From Acrocarpospora macrocephala (lineage in GTDB: Bacteria > Actinomycetota > Actinomycetes > Streptosporangiales > Streptosporangiaceae), in NCBI RefSeq assembly GCF_009687865.1, contig NZ_BLAE01000041.1, positions 1 to 64,000 on the forward strand: a DNA stretch of 64,000 nt, in the 5' to 3' direction. Every line of letters starts with the position of its first letter. Within the stretch, counting starts at the first letter, position 1. The position numbers and the translations under genes were made by a program. The notes beneath the pieces are model-generated. The model had not been told where the DNA came from. It was given only the letters and a program-made list of their open reading frames with translations, and made no database searches. This document shows, one piece after another, positions 23,956 to 33,920 of the stretch.

Positions 23956-26900
23956 GTGGATCGGTACATTTCGCCCGAACGAACCTGGGCCATCGTGGTC
24001 GCCGTTGAACAGTACGATGCGGGGAAAAGCTGGGATTTACCGGGCCCCGGCAATGACGCCGCCCGCTTTGTCTCCTGGCTGCGCCGCTGCGGCGTGCCCG
24101 ATCGCCAGATCCTGTGCTACGCCTCGCTGCTGGACGAATCCACCGCCGCTCGCTCGGCTCTCGGCCTGATCGACGGGTCGCCCACGCACTACACCATCGA
24201 CCGCCTGCTGACCCAGCGCGTCCGCGACCTCGAGGGCGATCTGCTCTGGTTCTACTGGGCCGGACACGGCGCGGAGGGCGCCGACGAGGACCAGCGGCTG
24301 TTCCTGGCCGACCTCGAAGGGCGCGACAACGGCCGCAATCTGAACCTGCGGGCGCTGCTGCGGAGCTACCGCACCGATTTCGTCCGGATCCCGCGCCAGA
24401 TCTTCCTGGTCGACGCCTGCCGGACGACGCCGGGCAGCGCCCGGGCGACCGAATGGTCCTCGATCGCCCCACCGACCGGTCCCGGCCGTCCGGCACGCGA
24501 GCAGACCGTGATCGTCGCGACCAGAGGCGGTGCCGAAGCGTATACCGAGAACGGTTCCGGCCGGTTCTCCACCGCGCTGATGGACGTGCTGGACACCGCC
24601 TGGCCGGCCGACATGCGGGAGGTGTTCCAGCAGGTCCACACCCGGATGGCGGATGGCTCCCAGCATCCATGGTGGCTGCACTACCGGGACGCGGCCGGTG
24701 AGGAGCAGCATGCGAACCCTGCGCAGCCGCCCGCTCCGGCGCCCGCGCCCGCGCCGCGGCGGAGTCCGGTGGGGAGCGGTCCCACTGCCGCGGAGTGGGC
24801 GGAATACCGGGAGGTCGCGGAATTCGCGTTCCGCACCAGGACGGCCTCGTACGGATCGGTCATGGACGGCCGCGCCGACCTCGAAGCCGAGCTCCAGGAA
24901 CCCGACGAGCAGGCCCGGCTCGGCCAATCCCTGAACCGGGGCCGGCCCCATCGCCGCCAGGTGGTGACACTCCGGACGGCCCTGGCCGCGACCGGGCGGC
25001 GGACCTCCGGCGAGGAGCGGCGCAGGGTGGTGCTGCTGACCGGCGGTCCTGGTTCGGGCAAGAGCACCGCCCTGCTGGACCTGGTTCGCGATGCCTTCGC
25101 AGCTCCGCAGGCCGAGACGCCGATGGTTCCGGTCTACGTGGATTTGCGGGGGTTCCGTCCGTCCGGGCCTGTCACTGCGGACGCCGTGCGAGCCGAGGTG
25201 CTGGCCGCGATGAAGGCAGGCGGATCCGGCGCGGTGGCCGACTTCGTGGACACCTGGTTCGACCACGGGCTGAAACTGGGCTGGTGGCAGTTCCTGTTCG
25301 ACTCCTTCGACGAGATCCCCGCCCTGCTCAGCGTGCACGACCCGGCCGCCGCGGCGGAACGCTACGCGGCGGCGATCCTGGCCTTTCTCTACGATCTCAC
25401 CCCGTGCGGCGCGGTCGTCGCGACCAGGGACATCGCCGGATATACGGCGTTCCAGGCGGTGCCAAGGCTGCGGATCCTGCCGATGAGCGAGCGGGTGCGC
25501 GGCCAGCTGCTGGAGAAGTTCGGGTCGAGCCCCGCCACCCGTAGGCGGCTGGAGAGCCGTTTGGCCACGGCGCCGGTTCCGATTCAGGAGCTGGCCGACA
25601 ATCCGCTGCTGCTGAGCTTGCTCTACCGGGTGGTGACCGCCGATCCCGGCGGCTGGTTTCCCACGGACCGGCACGACGTGCTCGACCATTACGTGCGGAA
25701 ACAGCTGGGCGACACCCCGTCGGTGACGGCGGCGGCCGCCGAGATCGCGCTGGCCATGTCCCACCATCCGAGCCTGAGCCTCAATCCGTCGATCAGGGAA
25801 CTGTGCGCCGCGCTCACGCCCGAGGGTGGCACCGGTCCGGCTCCCGACATGATCCAAATGCTGCTCGAGTCACTCCAGAGCGCCAAACTCGGCGCGTACA
25901 CCACGCTCGCGGCCGATCGAGGGGAGCGGCGGTTCAGTTTCGTGCACCGCGCGGTGCAGGAGTATTTCGTGACCGTCGCGCTGCTGGCGCGGCCATATCG
26001 GGTGCCCGCCGTCGAACTGCTTACCGAGCGCCGCTGGCATCCGGCTACCGTGTCGATGCTCCGCCGCCGGTCGAGCGAGGTGGTGGGGGAGCTCACCGGC
26101 ATCGCCGACACGCTGCTGGCCGCTGATGAAACCCCCGACGATGAGGCGACGCCGTGGCGGGAGACCACGGTCAACCTGCTCGCCACGCTCGCCGACGGCT
26201 TCGCGCCGCCCGCACCGCACCAACTCCCCGCCGGCCTGCGCGCACGGGTCGGGCGGCGGCTGCTCGACGTCTGGCCGAAGGCCGGCACAGCCGAGCGCGT
26301 CGACATCGTCCGCTTCGCCACGGCCGCCGATCCGGACACCGAGAACGAGCTGCTGGGCCAGGCCTTCCGCGCCCAGGGCATGGTGTTGCGCGACACCGCC
26401 TTCCGCCAAGCGGTCTCCCGTCCGGTCGTCCCGGCGGCGGTCCTCTCGCACTTACGGCGCACTCTGCTCACCCTGCAGGTAGAAGGCAGCCTGCGCGACA
26501 GAATGCGGACGATCCGGGCCCAGCTGCGCGGCGCGGGCCGGGAACCGACACTGCTGCACACCATCCGGCTGCTCCGCGTGGGCCAGGCCATCGACCTGCT
26601 GGTGTGTCTCGCCCTGGGGCCCGCGCTCTTCATCATCGCCGGCGAGCAGGACCTGGTGGCACTGATCCCCGTCACCCTCCTCATGCTCGGCCTGCATCTG
26701 GGCTACCGGGCCGGGCTTCGCCGCGGCGCCTGGCCGGGCGCGGCGGGAACGCGCCGCCTCTGGTGGGAGCGCAGATTCGCGGCCTTCGAGCTCGGGCCCG
26801 ACTTCTTCCCTGACTACGCTCTGTCGATCAGGCACATGATCGGCGCGGCCGCGATCCTGATCGGAACGCCGAGCCTGCTGTACGCGTATCTGGCGGGCAC

Positions 26901-27747
26901 CCCGATCGCCGAGGTCGCCGGCTGGCTGGGCGTGTACGTGGTCACCGTGCTCGTCGGGATCTGGCCGTCGGCGGTACGAGAAGGGGCATTGAACGGGCAC
27001 GTCAGCCCTCGCCCGGCCGACTGGCTCCGCTTCGTGGGATATCCGGTGGGAGCACGGGCGCGCCGCAGCGCCAAGCGGCTGGTCACCCCACGCCAGTGGT
27101 GGCCCGGATGGCTGCGCCTGTCCGTGGTCGTCCAGATCTACGGCGGCCGCTTCTGGTGGCTGAAGATCACTGCCGGTGTGGCCGCGTTCACGTTCATGGC
27201 CGCCAGGCCGTGGATCTCCGCGGAGATGGACCGCAGTCCTGTTTTCGCGCGGCTGGTGGCGGGCGCCATCGTGCTCTTCTTCCTGATCGTGCTGCCGGTA
27301 GGCATCGCCAGGTTCGTCCGCCCCTGGCGGCAGGCCCGCCGGGATCGGCTGATGACCGAAGCGCTCTGCGCGGACCTGCAACGCGCCGACCCCGGCATCC
27401 TCACCGGAAACCGCCTGGTCGAAGTCCTGGCGGAACTGCGGACGGCCGAGGGCTTCCGGCTGCTCGTGGACACGATGTCGACCCAGCCACCCGGCACGAC
27501 CGGCGAACCGGTCATCCCCATCGATCGGGACGCGCTCGCGCTGCTCGGCTTCATCGCGCATGTCCGCGAGGTCCTGGAGACGTTCGAGCCGGCGTACGAG
27601 GGTGAGGTGCCGCACATCAATCGCGAGCCGAGGCCGGAGTGGGCGCCGCTCGTCACCGAGAGCGGTGCCATGCCCATCGTCCAACTCGCGCAGCAGGATG
27701 TCCTGGACGCCATCGCCGCGCTGCATGATTCCAGAAGGAGAGACTGA
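23956..27747 (+). CDS. Caspase-like protease fused to NACHT NTPase and a multi-span membrane domain
   Basis: 1263 residues from GTG 23956. Residues 10-230 form a caspase-like (C14) domain: His104 in WAGHGAEG and Cys155 in LVDACRT are the dyad. A Pro-rich linker leads to a NACHT-type STAND NTPase with Walker A GGPGSGKST (about 362-370) and Walker B LFDSFDEIP (about 447-455). Its C-terminal part includes FVHRAVQEYF, typical of NACHT proteins. From about 870, six or so hydrophobic spans (LLVCLALGPALFIIAG to IVLFFLIVLPVGIARF) precede a cytoplasmic tail. STAND NTPases oligomerise on signal; here that would bring proteases together at the membrane. It is followed by a second caspase gene (overlap at 27747). 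Confidence 0.88.
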   Translation: MDRYISPERTWAIVVAVEQYDAGKSWDLPGPGNDAARFVSWLRRCGVPDRQILCYASLLDESTAARSALGLIDGSPTHYTIDRLLTQRVRDLEGDLLWFYWAGHGAEGADEDQRLFLADLEGRDNGRNLNLRALLRSYRTDFVRIPRQIFLVDACRTTPGSARATEWSSIAPPTGPGRPAREQTVIVATRGGAEAYTENGSGRFSTALMDVLDTAWPADMREVFQQVHTRMADGSQHPWWLHYRDAAGEEQHANPAQPPAPAPAPAPRRSPVGSGPTAAEWAEYREVAEFAFRTRTASYGSVMDGRADLEAELQEPDEQARLGQSLNRGRPHRRQVVTLRTALAATGRRTSGEERRRVVLLTGGPGSGKSTALLDLVRDAFAAPQAETPMVPVYVDLRGFRPSGPVTADAVRAEVLAAMKAGGSGAVADFVDTWFDHGLKLGWWQFLFDSFDEIPALLSVHDPAAAAERYAAAILAFLYDLTPCGAVVATRDIAGYTAFQAVPRLRILPMSERVRGQLLEKFGSSPATRRRLESRLATAPVPIQELADNPLLLSLLYRVVTADPGGWFPTDRHDVLDHYVRKQLGDTPSVTAAAAEIALAMSHHPSLSLNPSIRELCAALTPEGGTGPAPDMIQMLLESLQSAKLGAYTTLAADRGERRFSFVHRAVQEYFVTVALLARPYRVPAVELLTERRWHPATVSMLRRRSSEVVGELTGIADTLLAADETPDDEATPWRETTVNLLATLADGFAPPAPHQLPAGLRARVGRRLLDVWPKAGTAERVDIVRFATAADPDTENELLGQAFRAQGMVLRDTAFRQAVSRPVVPAAVLSHLRRTLLTLQVEGSLRDRMRTIRAQLRGAGREPTLLHTIRLLRVGQAIDLLVCLALGPALFIIAGEQDLVALIPVTLLMLGLHLGYRAGLRRGAWPGAAGTRRLWWERRFAAFELGPDFFPDYALSIRHMIGAAAILIGTPSLLYAYLAGTPIAEVAGWLGVYVVTVLVGIWPSAVREGALNGHVSPRPADWLRFVGYPVGARARRSAKRLVTPRQWWPGWLRLSVVVQIYGGRFWWLKITAGVAAFTFMAARPWISAEMDRSPVFARLVAGAIVLFFLIVLPVGIARFVRPWRQARRDRLMTEALCADLQRADPGILTGNRLVEVLAELRTAEGFRLLVDTMSTQPPGTTGEPVIPIDRDALALLGFIAHVREVLETFEPAYEGEVPHINREPRPEWAPLVTESGAMPIVQLAQQDVLDAIAALHDSRRRD

Positions 27748-28514
27748 TGCTCCACGCGGTGCTGGTCGGCATCGACCGCTATCGGGATCGGAGGATCCGC
27801 AACCTGCGCTTCGCCCGCTCCGACGCCGAGGCCGTCGCCCGGCTGCTGACCCGCATCGATCCCGCGGAACGGGACATCCGGCTCTTGCTCGACGAAGAGG
27901 CGACCAAGCACGCCATCATGACCGAGATCGGGGTGCGGCTCCGCGGGCAAGCCGGTCCTGATGATGTGGTTCTGATCTACTTCGCCGGGCATGGCAGCCC
28001 GGAACAGGGTCAGCATCCTGATGATGTGGCGCGATATCTGGTGACGCACGACACCGAGAAGAGCAACATCTACGCGACGGCCATCGACTTCGACAGTGAG
28101 ATCAACCGGTGGTTCGAGCGCATCGACCGGCCCAAGCTGGTGCTCATGTTGATCGACTCGTGCTTCAGCGGGGGTGCCGGCGGTCGTACCTTCATGGGAC
28201 CGGAACTGCAGCGCCGCCGTGCCGGGAGCCGCGCGCCGATCTCCTTGTCGTTGCGGGATCTGGATCTCGGCGAGGGCAAGCTGATCATCACGGCGTGCGG
28301 GGAGGACGAGAGGGCCGAAGAGTCGGCCGTTGTCGGTGGCGGCGTGTTCACCCACTTTCTGATCAAGGGTCCGGCCGCGACGGGGGAGAATACGGTGGGG
28401 TTGCATTCGCTTTATGAGCAGGTGGCCCGCTCGGTCCGGGACTGGTCGCGAAAGAACCAGAACCCGATCATCTACGGCCGCTCAAGCTACGCCCGCTTCC
28501 CCAACGTCTGGTAG
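27747..28514 (+). CDS. Stand-alone caspase-family (C14) protease
   Basis: 255 residues opening MLHAVLVGIDRYRDRRI and FARSDAEAVARLL, the usual caspase p20 start. His82 in YFAGHGSPE and Cys139 in LIDSCFSGG form the catalytic dyad. The later ITACGEDERAEES and GVFTHFLIKG complete the p10-like part. There is no membrane span. The start shares one base with the stop of the caspase-NACHT gene (TGATG) behind AGAAGGAGAG, so both are made together. It may be the executioner released or activated by the large membrane protein (inference). Confidence 0.9.
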   Translation: MLHAVLVGIDRYRDRRIRNLRFARSDAEAVARLLTRIDPAERDIRLLLDEEATKHAIMTEIGVRLRGQAGPDDVVLIYFAGHGSPEQGQHPDDVARYLVTHDTEKSNIYATAIDFDSEINRWFERIDRPKLVLMLIDSCFSGGAGGRTFMGPELQRRRAGSRAPISLSLRDLDLGEGKLIITACGEDERAEESAVVGGGVFTHFLIKGPAATGENTVGLHSLYEQVARSVRDWSRKNQNPIIYGRSSYARFPNVW

Positions 28515-28520
28515 CGGACT

Positions 28521-30782
28521 TCAGAGCGATCCGTGGAAGGTGCGGTCAATCACGTCCTGCTGCTGCTCGCGCGTCAGGCGGACGAAGTTCACCGCGTACC
28601 CGGAGACGCGGATGGTCAGCTGCGGGTAGTTCTCCGGGTGCTCCATCGCGTCCAGCAGGATGGCGCGGGTCAGCACGTTGACGTTCATGTGGAAGCCACC
28701 GGCGTCCACGTACGCGTCCAGCACGCCGACCAGGTTCCCCACCCGTTCCGCCGGGGTACGCCCGAGCCCTTCGGGCGTCACCGTGTTGGTCAGCGAGATC
28801 CCGTCGCGGGCGTCCGCGTAGGGCAGCTTGGCCACCGACAGGGCCGAGGCGATCATCCCGTGCCGGTCGCGGCCGTTCATCGGGTTGGCGCCCGGGGCGA
28901 ACGGCTGGCCTGCCCGGCGGCCGTCGGGGGTGTTGCCGGTGTGCTTGCCGTACACCACGTTGGAGGTGATGGTCAGCACCGACTGGGTGTGCTCGGCGCC
29001 CCGGTAGGCGGGATGTTCGCGCACCTTGGCCATGAACGAGCGGACCAGGTCGGCGGCGATGGAGTCCACCCGATCGTCGTTGTTGCCGAAGGCGGGGTAG
29101 TCGCCCTCGACCACGTAGTCGACCGCCATGCCGGCGGCGTCGCGGATGACGCGCACGCGGGCGTGGCGAATCGCGGAGAGGCTGTCGGCGGCGACTGAGA
29201 GGCCGGCGATGCCGCAGGCCAGAGTGCGTTTGACGGGGTAGTCGTGTAAGGCCATCTCGACGCGCTCGTAGGCGTACTTGTCGTGCATGTAGTGGATGAC
29301 GTTGAGCGCGTTGACGTACGTGCGGGCCAGCCAGTCCAGCATCCGGTCGAAGGCGGGGGCGACCTCCTCGTACGACAGGTACTCGCCCGTCAGCGCCGGG
29401 ACGGCGGGGCCGACCTGGTCGCCGGTCATCTCGTCGCGGCCGCCGTTGACGGCGTACAGCAGGGTCTTGGCGAGGTTGACCCGGGCGCCGAAGAACTGCA
29501 TCTGCTTCCCGACGGGCGCGGCCGACACGCAGCAGGCGATCGCGGTGTCGTCGCCGAACTGGGGGCGCATCAGGTCGTCGCTCTCGTACTGGATGGAGCT
29601 GGTCTCGATCGACAGCCGGGCGCAGAAGCGTTTGAACGGCTCGGGCAGCCGGGGGGACCAGAAAACCGTCAGGTTCGGCTCGGGCGCGGGGCCGAGGTTG
29701 CGCAGGGTCTGCAGGTAGCGGAAGCTCGTGCGGGTCACCAGGGTGCGGCCGTCCTCGCCCATGCCGCCGATCGACTCGGTCACCCAGGTCGGGTCGCCGG
29801 AGAAGAGCTGGTCGTATTCGGGGGTGCGCAGGAAGCGCACGATCCGCAGCTTGATGACGAAGTCGTCGATCAGTTCCTGGGCGCGCTCCTCGGTGATGAG
29901 GCCGTCGGCGAGGTCGCGTTCCAGGTAGATGTCCAGGAAGGTGGCGGTGCGGCCCAGCGACATGGCCGCGCCGTTCTGCTCCTTCACCGCGGCCAGGTAG
30001 GCCAGGTAGAGCCACTGGATCGCCTCGCGCGCGGTGGCGGCCGGCCGGGAGACGTCGCAGCCGTAGGAGGCGGCCATCTCGCGCAGTTCGGCCAGGGCGC
30101 GGATCTGCTCGGCCAGCTCCTCCCGGTCGCGGATCACCGGGTCGCTGGAGAAGGCCCGGTCGAGGCTGTGCAGTTCGTCCTTCTTGGCCTCGATGAGGCG
30201 GTTCACGCCGTACAGGGGGACGCGGCGGTAGTCGCCGATGATGCGGCCCCGGCCGTAGGCGTCGGGCAGGCCGGTGACGATCCCCGAGCGGCGCGCGGCG
30301 CGGATCTCGGCGGTGTAGGCGTCGAAGACCCCGTCGTTGTGGGTTTTGCGGTATTTGGTGAAGATCTCCTTCACCAGGGGGTCGAGCTGGTAGCCGTAGG
30401 CGGCCAGGCCGTTCTCGACCATCCGCAGGCCGCCCTGCGGCATGATCGCCCGCTTGAGCGGCGCGTCGGTCTGCAGGCCCACGATCAGTTCGCGTTCCCG
30501 GTCGATGTAGCCCGGCCGGTGGGCGGTGATCGAGGACGGCGTCGACGCGTCCACGTCGTAGACGCCGCGCCGCCGCTCCTCGGGCAGCAGGCCGGCGATC
30601 CTGCCCCAGACGGCGCGGGTCCGCTCGGTCGCCGCGGTCAGGAAGGTCTCGTCCCCCTCGTACGGCGTGTAGTTGGCCTGGATGAACCCGCGCACGTCGA
30701 TGCCCGCGCGCCAGGCCGTCCCCCGGAAACCGTGCCAGGCGATGACCGGGGCCATCGGCTCCCGGTCCATGGTGACCGTCAT
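28521..30782 (-). CDS. pflB: Pyruvate formate-lyase (formate C-acetyltransferase)
   Basis: 753 residues from ATG 30782, placed 6 bases after GAGG. This glycyl-radical enzyme converts pyruvate and CoA to acetyl-CoA and formate without oxygen. Adjacent cysteines 417 and 418 in [14 protein letters not shown] are the active-site pair. Gly728 in [12 protein letters not shown] is the radical glycine at the expected distance from the C-terminus. Length matches E. coli PflB (760). A GTG at 30794 would overlap the upstream stop. It follows a PPOX-type gene in one unit, and its activase is encoded at 33921-34721. Confidence 0.95.
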   Translation of the reverse strand: MTVTMDREPMAPVIAWHGFRGTAWRAGIDVRGFIQANYTPYEGDETFLTAATERTRAVWGRIAGLLPEERRRGVYDVDASTPSSITAHRPGYIDRERELIVGLQTDAPLKRAIMPQGGLRMVENGLAAYGYQLDPLVKEIFTKYRKTHNDGVFDAYTAEIRAARRSGIVTGLPDAYGRGRIIGDYRRVPLYGVNRLIEAKKDELHSLDRAFSSDPVIRDREELAEQIRALAELREMAASYGCDVSRPAATAREAIQWLYLAYLAAVKEQNGAAMSLGRTATFLDIYLERDLADGLITEERAQELIDDFVIKLRIVRFLRTPEYDQLFSGDPTWVTESIGGMGEDGRTLVTRTSFRYLQTLRNLGPAPEPNLTVFWSPRLPEPFKRFCARLSIETSSIQYESDDLMRPQFGDDTAIACCVSAAPVGKQMQFFGARVNLAKTLLYAVNGGRDEMTGDQVGPAVPALTGEYLSYEEVAPAFDRMLDWLARTYVNALNVIHYMHDKYAYERVEMALHDYPVKRTLACGIAGLSVAADSLSAIRHARVRVIRDAAGMAVDYVVEGDYPAFGNNDDRVDSIAADLVRSFMAKVREHPAYRGAEHTQSVLTITSNVVYGKHTGNTPDGRRAGQPFAPGANPMNGRDRHGMIASALSVAKLPYADARDGISLTNTVTPEGLGRTPAERVGNLVGVLDAYVDAGGFHMNVNVLTRAILLDAMEHPENYPQLTIRVSGYAVNFVRLTREQQQDVIDRTFHGSL

Positions 30783-30790
30783 GGCGGACC

Positions 30791-31228
30791 TCACAGAGTC
30801 TGGATACGGCGGCCGGTGATCCGCTGCGGGGTGATACGGACGTAGTGGTCACGGGTGCCGCCCGCCCAGGCCTGGACCCCCGGATCGGCCACCCAGCGCA
30901 CTTCGTCGTCCGCGACGTGATGGACGGGACCCTGCACCAGCACGCTCCACCCCTCGTGCCGGGCGACGTCGATCTCGTCCACCTCGAAAGCGATCTTGAT
31001 CTCCAGGTCCTCGATGCCCGTGCGCAGATCCTCGTCCATCGCGCCGCCCGCGCGGGTCCGGAACACGATCGCGCCGTTGATGACGCGGTAGTTCACCGGC
31101 AGGATGGTCGGCCCGTCCGAGCCGTTGAAGGCCACCCGGCCGACGCCCCCGGGAGAGATCAGGCTCAGGCACTCCGCCGCGCCGAGCTCGTGCAGTTCAG
31201 CGCCGGTCGCGTTCCTCGTCTCCGCCAT
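30791..31228 (-). CDS. Pyridoxamine 5'-phosphate oxidase-fold (PPOX) flavin protein
   Basis: A 145-residue split-barrel protein: [18 protein letters not shown], then [21 protein letters not shown], then [18 protein letters not shown]. These match FMN/F420-binding PPOX proteins common in the dormancy (DosR) regulons of actinobacteria. It may be a flavin or F420 reductase; the substrate is unknown. It lies immediately upstream of pflB, with the pflB ribosome site inside its end. It diverges from the universal stress protein across a gap with a DosR-like sequence. Confidence 0.8.
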   Translation of the reverse strand: MAETRNATGAELHELGAAECLSLISPGGVGRVAFNGSDGPTILPVNYRVINGAIVFRTRAGGAMDEDLRTGIEDLEIKIAFEVDEIDVARHEGWSVLVQGPVHHVADDEVRWVADPGVQAWAGGTRDHYVRITPQRITGRRIQTL

Positions 31229-31310
31229 CGGATCGTCCTTCCTCGTCGTCCTGGTTCCGAGTCTTCCCGGTGGCGGTCCGGGATGACATGGCCGATGGGC
31301 CTGGTCCGGT

Positions 31311-31324
31311 GGGACCTTCGGCTC
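31311..31324. promoter_or_regulatory. DosR/DevR-like box between PPOX-pflB and the USP gene
   Basis: GGGACCTTCGGCTC followed by TGGG resembles the actinobacterial hypoxia-response consensus GGGACTTTnGGCCC. It is 51 bases before the USP start and 83 bases before the PPOX start, so one site could serve both directions. Confidence 0.55.
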
Positions 31325-31374
31325 TGGGCCGCCCGGCCGCCGGGCGATGCGATGGAGGGGACGAAGGAGGAGTC

Positions 31375-32232
31375 ATGAAGGATGTCATCGTGGTCGGCGT
31401 GGACGGCTCGCCCGCCTCGCTCGCGGCCGTGGAATGGGCCACCGACGACGCGGTACGCACCCGCGCGCCGCTGCGCATCGTGTTCGTCCTGGACCGCTAC
31501 CCGTACGAGATCGTGAAGTTCCCCGACCACAACCTGGGCGACCAGCTGACCCGCAGTGCCGCCCGCATCCTGGACCAGGCCGAGCAGACCGCCAACGCCC
31601 GCCGCCCGGGCATGGCCGTCACCACGGAGGTCATCGAGGGCAGGCCCGCCGAGGTGCTGCGCGAGCTGGCGGCCGGCGCCGCCGAGCTGGTGGTCGGCAC
31701 CCGCGGCATGGGCGGCTTCGCCCGGGCCCTCCTCGGTTCCGTCAGCACGCACGTGGCCGGTCACGCGCCAGGACCGGTGGTCGTGGTGAACCGGCTGCCC
31801 GAGACGACCCGCGGCGAGGTCGTCGTCGGGGTCGACGACTCCCCGGCCTGCGAGCCCGCCCTGGCCTACGCCTTCGAGCAGGCCCGGCTGCGCGGCAGCG
31901 CGGTGCGCGCCCTGCACGCCTGGCAGCTCCCCGTGCACGCCTTCGCACCCGAGATCAGCTACGACATGGACGAGATCAGGACCGCCCAGCACGCGGTCGT
32001 GACCGGCCTGCTGGACCGGTGGCGGGAGGAATACCCGGACGTGAAGGTCATCGAGGACGTGCACTCCGCGCATCCGGTGGAGGCGCTCGTGGACGCCTCC
32101 GGCGGCGCGGACCTGCTCGTGGTCGGATCCCACGGCCGCGGCGCCCTCGGCTCCGCCGTGCTCGGGTCGGTCAGCCGGGGCGTGCTGCACCACGCCAAGT
32201 GCCCGGTCGCCGTCGTACGCCCCAGGGCCTGA
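31375..32232 (+). CDS. Universal stress protein with two UspA domains
   Basis: 285 residues in two tandem UspA folds (about 1-145 and 148-285). Both carry the ATP-binding signature G-2x-G-9x-G-S/T: VGTRGMGGFARALLGSVS and VGSHGRGALGSAVLGSVS. Double-domain ATP-binding USPs of this kind are classic members of hypoxia or dormancy regulons in actinobacteria. GGAGG at 31366-31370 precedes ATG 31375. It is divergent from the PPOX-pflB unit and converges with the SulP gene, the stop codons being adjacent. Confidence 0.9.
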   Translation: MKDVIVVGVDGSPASLAAVEWATDDAVRTRAPLRIVFVLDRYPYEIVKFPDHNLGDQLTRSAARILDQAEQTANARRPGMAVTTEVIEGRPAEVLRELAAGAAELVVGTRGMGGFARALLGSVSTHVAGHAPGPVVVVNRLPETTRGEVVVGVDDSPACEPALAYAFEQARLRGSAVRALHAWQLPVHAFAPEISYDMDEIRTAQHAVVTGLLDRWREEYPDVKVIEDVHSAHPVEALVDASGGADLLVVGSHGRGALGSAVLGSVSRGVLHHAKCPVAVVRPRA

Positions 32233-33894
32233 TCACCGCCACGCCTCGTAGGCGGCGACGGCGGTGGGCAAAGTGGGAAAAAGGCGATCCTCACCGATTT
32301 TGGCGGTTAGGCCGAACGCGTCCAGGGAATCGCGGAGGTCCTGCTTGACCCTGGCCATGCCGAAGACGATGCCCCGGCCGGTCAGCTCCGACCGCAGCGA
32401 GTCGAGGGCCTCCAGCGCGGTGATGTCTACCTCGACGTTGGCTTCCGCGTTGAGGACGAACCACCGGATCGGGTGGTCCTCCTGGCTGTCCACGGCGGCC
32501 AGCGCGCGCCGGCGGAAGTTCTGGGCGTTGGCGAAGAACAGCGGGGAGTCGTAGCGGTAGATGAGCAGCCCGGGGATGGTCCGCGCCTGCGGGTAGTCGT
32601 CGATGTCGTGCATGCCCGCCAGGCCGGGGACGATGCCGAGGATCGCGTCGTGGGGGCGGGCCACCCGGGCGAGCATCTCCGCGACGGAGAGGGCCACGGC
32701 GAGGAGCACGCCGTACAGGATGTCGAGGACCAGGACGCTGACGCAGGTGGCCACGGCCAGGAGCAGCTCGCTGCGCCGGAAGGCGAACAGGCGGCGGAAC
32801 TGGGCCACGTCGATCAGCTGGAGGGCGGCGTAGACGACGATGGCGCCGAGGGCCGCGAGCGGGAACCCGGCCAGCAGCGGCCCTCCCGCCAGCAGCACCA
32901 GAACCACCACGAGCAGCGTGACCAGGGAATACAGCTGGGTGCGGCTGCCCGCCGCGTCGGCCAGCGCGGTACGGCTGCCGCTGCTGCTGACCGGAAATCC
33001 CTGGAACAGACCCGCGCCCACGTTCGCGGCGCCCAGGGCGAGGAGCTCCTGGTTGGCGTCGATCTGCTGGTTGTGGCGGGCGGCGAAGGACCGGCCGGTG
33101 AGCATGTTGTCGCTGTAACCCACCAGCAGGACGCCCAGGGCGGGCAGGACGAGCTCGCCAACGCCGCTTATCGACAGGCCCGGCGCCGGGAGCCCGCCGG
33201 GAATCGGGCCGACGACCTTGATCCCGTAGCGTTCCAGACCGAAGGCCGCGACGGCGGCGGTGGCCAGCAGGACCACCAGCAGCGGGCCCGGCAGCGCGGG
33301 AAACAGCCGCCGCACCAGGAAGAGGAAAGCCAGGACGGCCACCGCGAACAGGAGCGTCCACCCGTGGATCCCCGGGAGCCCGCGCGCGAACGAGGCCAGC
33401 TCCGCGAAGAATTCGTTCCCCGACACCGGCACCCCGGTGACCCGGCCCAGCTGCCCGACGATCATGGTGAAGGCGAGCCCCGCCAGATACCCCACCAGGA
33501 CCGGCCGGGACAGCAGATCGGCGACGAAACCCAGCCGGAGCGCCCAGCAGGCGGTGGCGAACACCCCCACCAGGACGGCCAGCGTGGCCGCGAGCGCCGC
33601 GTACCGCGCGGGATCGCCCGCGGCCAGCGGCCCGATCGAGACCGCCGTCATCAGCGCGGTGGAGGACTCGGGCCCGATGGACAGCTGGCGGGAGGACCCG
33701 AGCACCGCGTAGAGGGCCAGCGGCGCCAGGATCGCCCAGAGCCCGGCCACCGGCGGCAGCCCGGCCACCGTCGCGTACGCCATGACCTGGGGCACCAGAT
33801 ATCCGGCCACGGTGAGCCCGGCGAGCAGATCACCGCGCAGCCACGTACGCCGGTAGCCCCGCAGATCCGCGAAGACCGGAGGTAGCTGGATCAT
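32233..33894 (-). CDS. SulP-family anion transporter with STAS domain
   Basis: 553 residues. The N-terminal signature GYLVPQVMAYATVAGLPPVAGL, about 12 membrane spans and a C-terminal cytoplasmic STAS domain from about 430 (WFVLNAEANVEVDITALEAL) define the SulP/SLC26 family. Members move sulfate, bicarbonate or dicarboxylates with H+ or Na+. Substrate cannot be read, but placement 26 bases downstream of the pyruvate formate-lyase activase in the same direction hints at an anaerobic role, for example anion or organic-acid exchange. Confidence 0.9.
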   Translation of the reverse strand: MIQLPPVFADLRGYRRTWLRGDLLAGLTVAGYLVPQVMAYATVAGLPPVAGLWAILAPLALYAVLGSSRQLSIGPESSTALMTAVSIGPLAAGDPARYAALAATLAVLVGVFATACWALRLGFVADLLSRPVLVGYLAGLAFTMIVGQLGRVTGVPVSGNEFFAELASFARGLPGIHGWTLLFAVAVLAFLFLVRRLFPALPGPLLVVLLATAAVAAFGLERYGIKVVGPIPGGLPAPGLSISGVGELVLPALGVLLVGYSDNMLTGRSFAARHNQQIDANQELLALGAANVGAGLFQGFPVSSSGSRTALADAAGSRTQLYSLVTLLVVVLVLLAGGPLLAGFPLAALGAIVVYAALQLIDVAQFRRLFAFRRSELLLAVATCVSVLVLDILYGVLLAVALSVAEMLARVARPHDAILGIVPGLAGMHDIDDYPQARTIPGLLIYRYDSPLFFANAQNFRRRALAAVDSQEDHPIRWFVLNAEANVEVDITALEALDSLRSELTGRGIVFGMARVKQDLRDSLDAFGLTAKIGEDRLFPTLPTAVAAYEAWR

Positions 33895-33920
33895 GACCGC
33901 CAGTGTGGCATCCGCGGCCG

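Noticed and set aside
24037-25857. A 606-codon minus-strand frame inside the caspase-NACHT gene
   Set aside because: No recognisable motif; it mirrors the codon bias of the real gene, which carries catalytic and Walker motifs.
28546-30852. A 768-codon frame overlapping pflB in another phase
   Set aside because: The product is Arg/Pro-rich, and the true frame holds the Cys-Cys and radical-Gly motifs at expected places.
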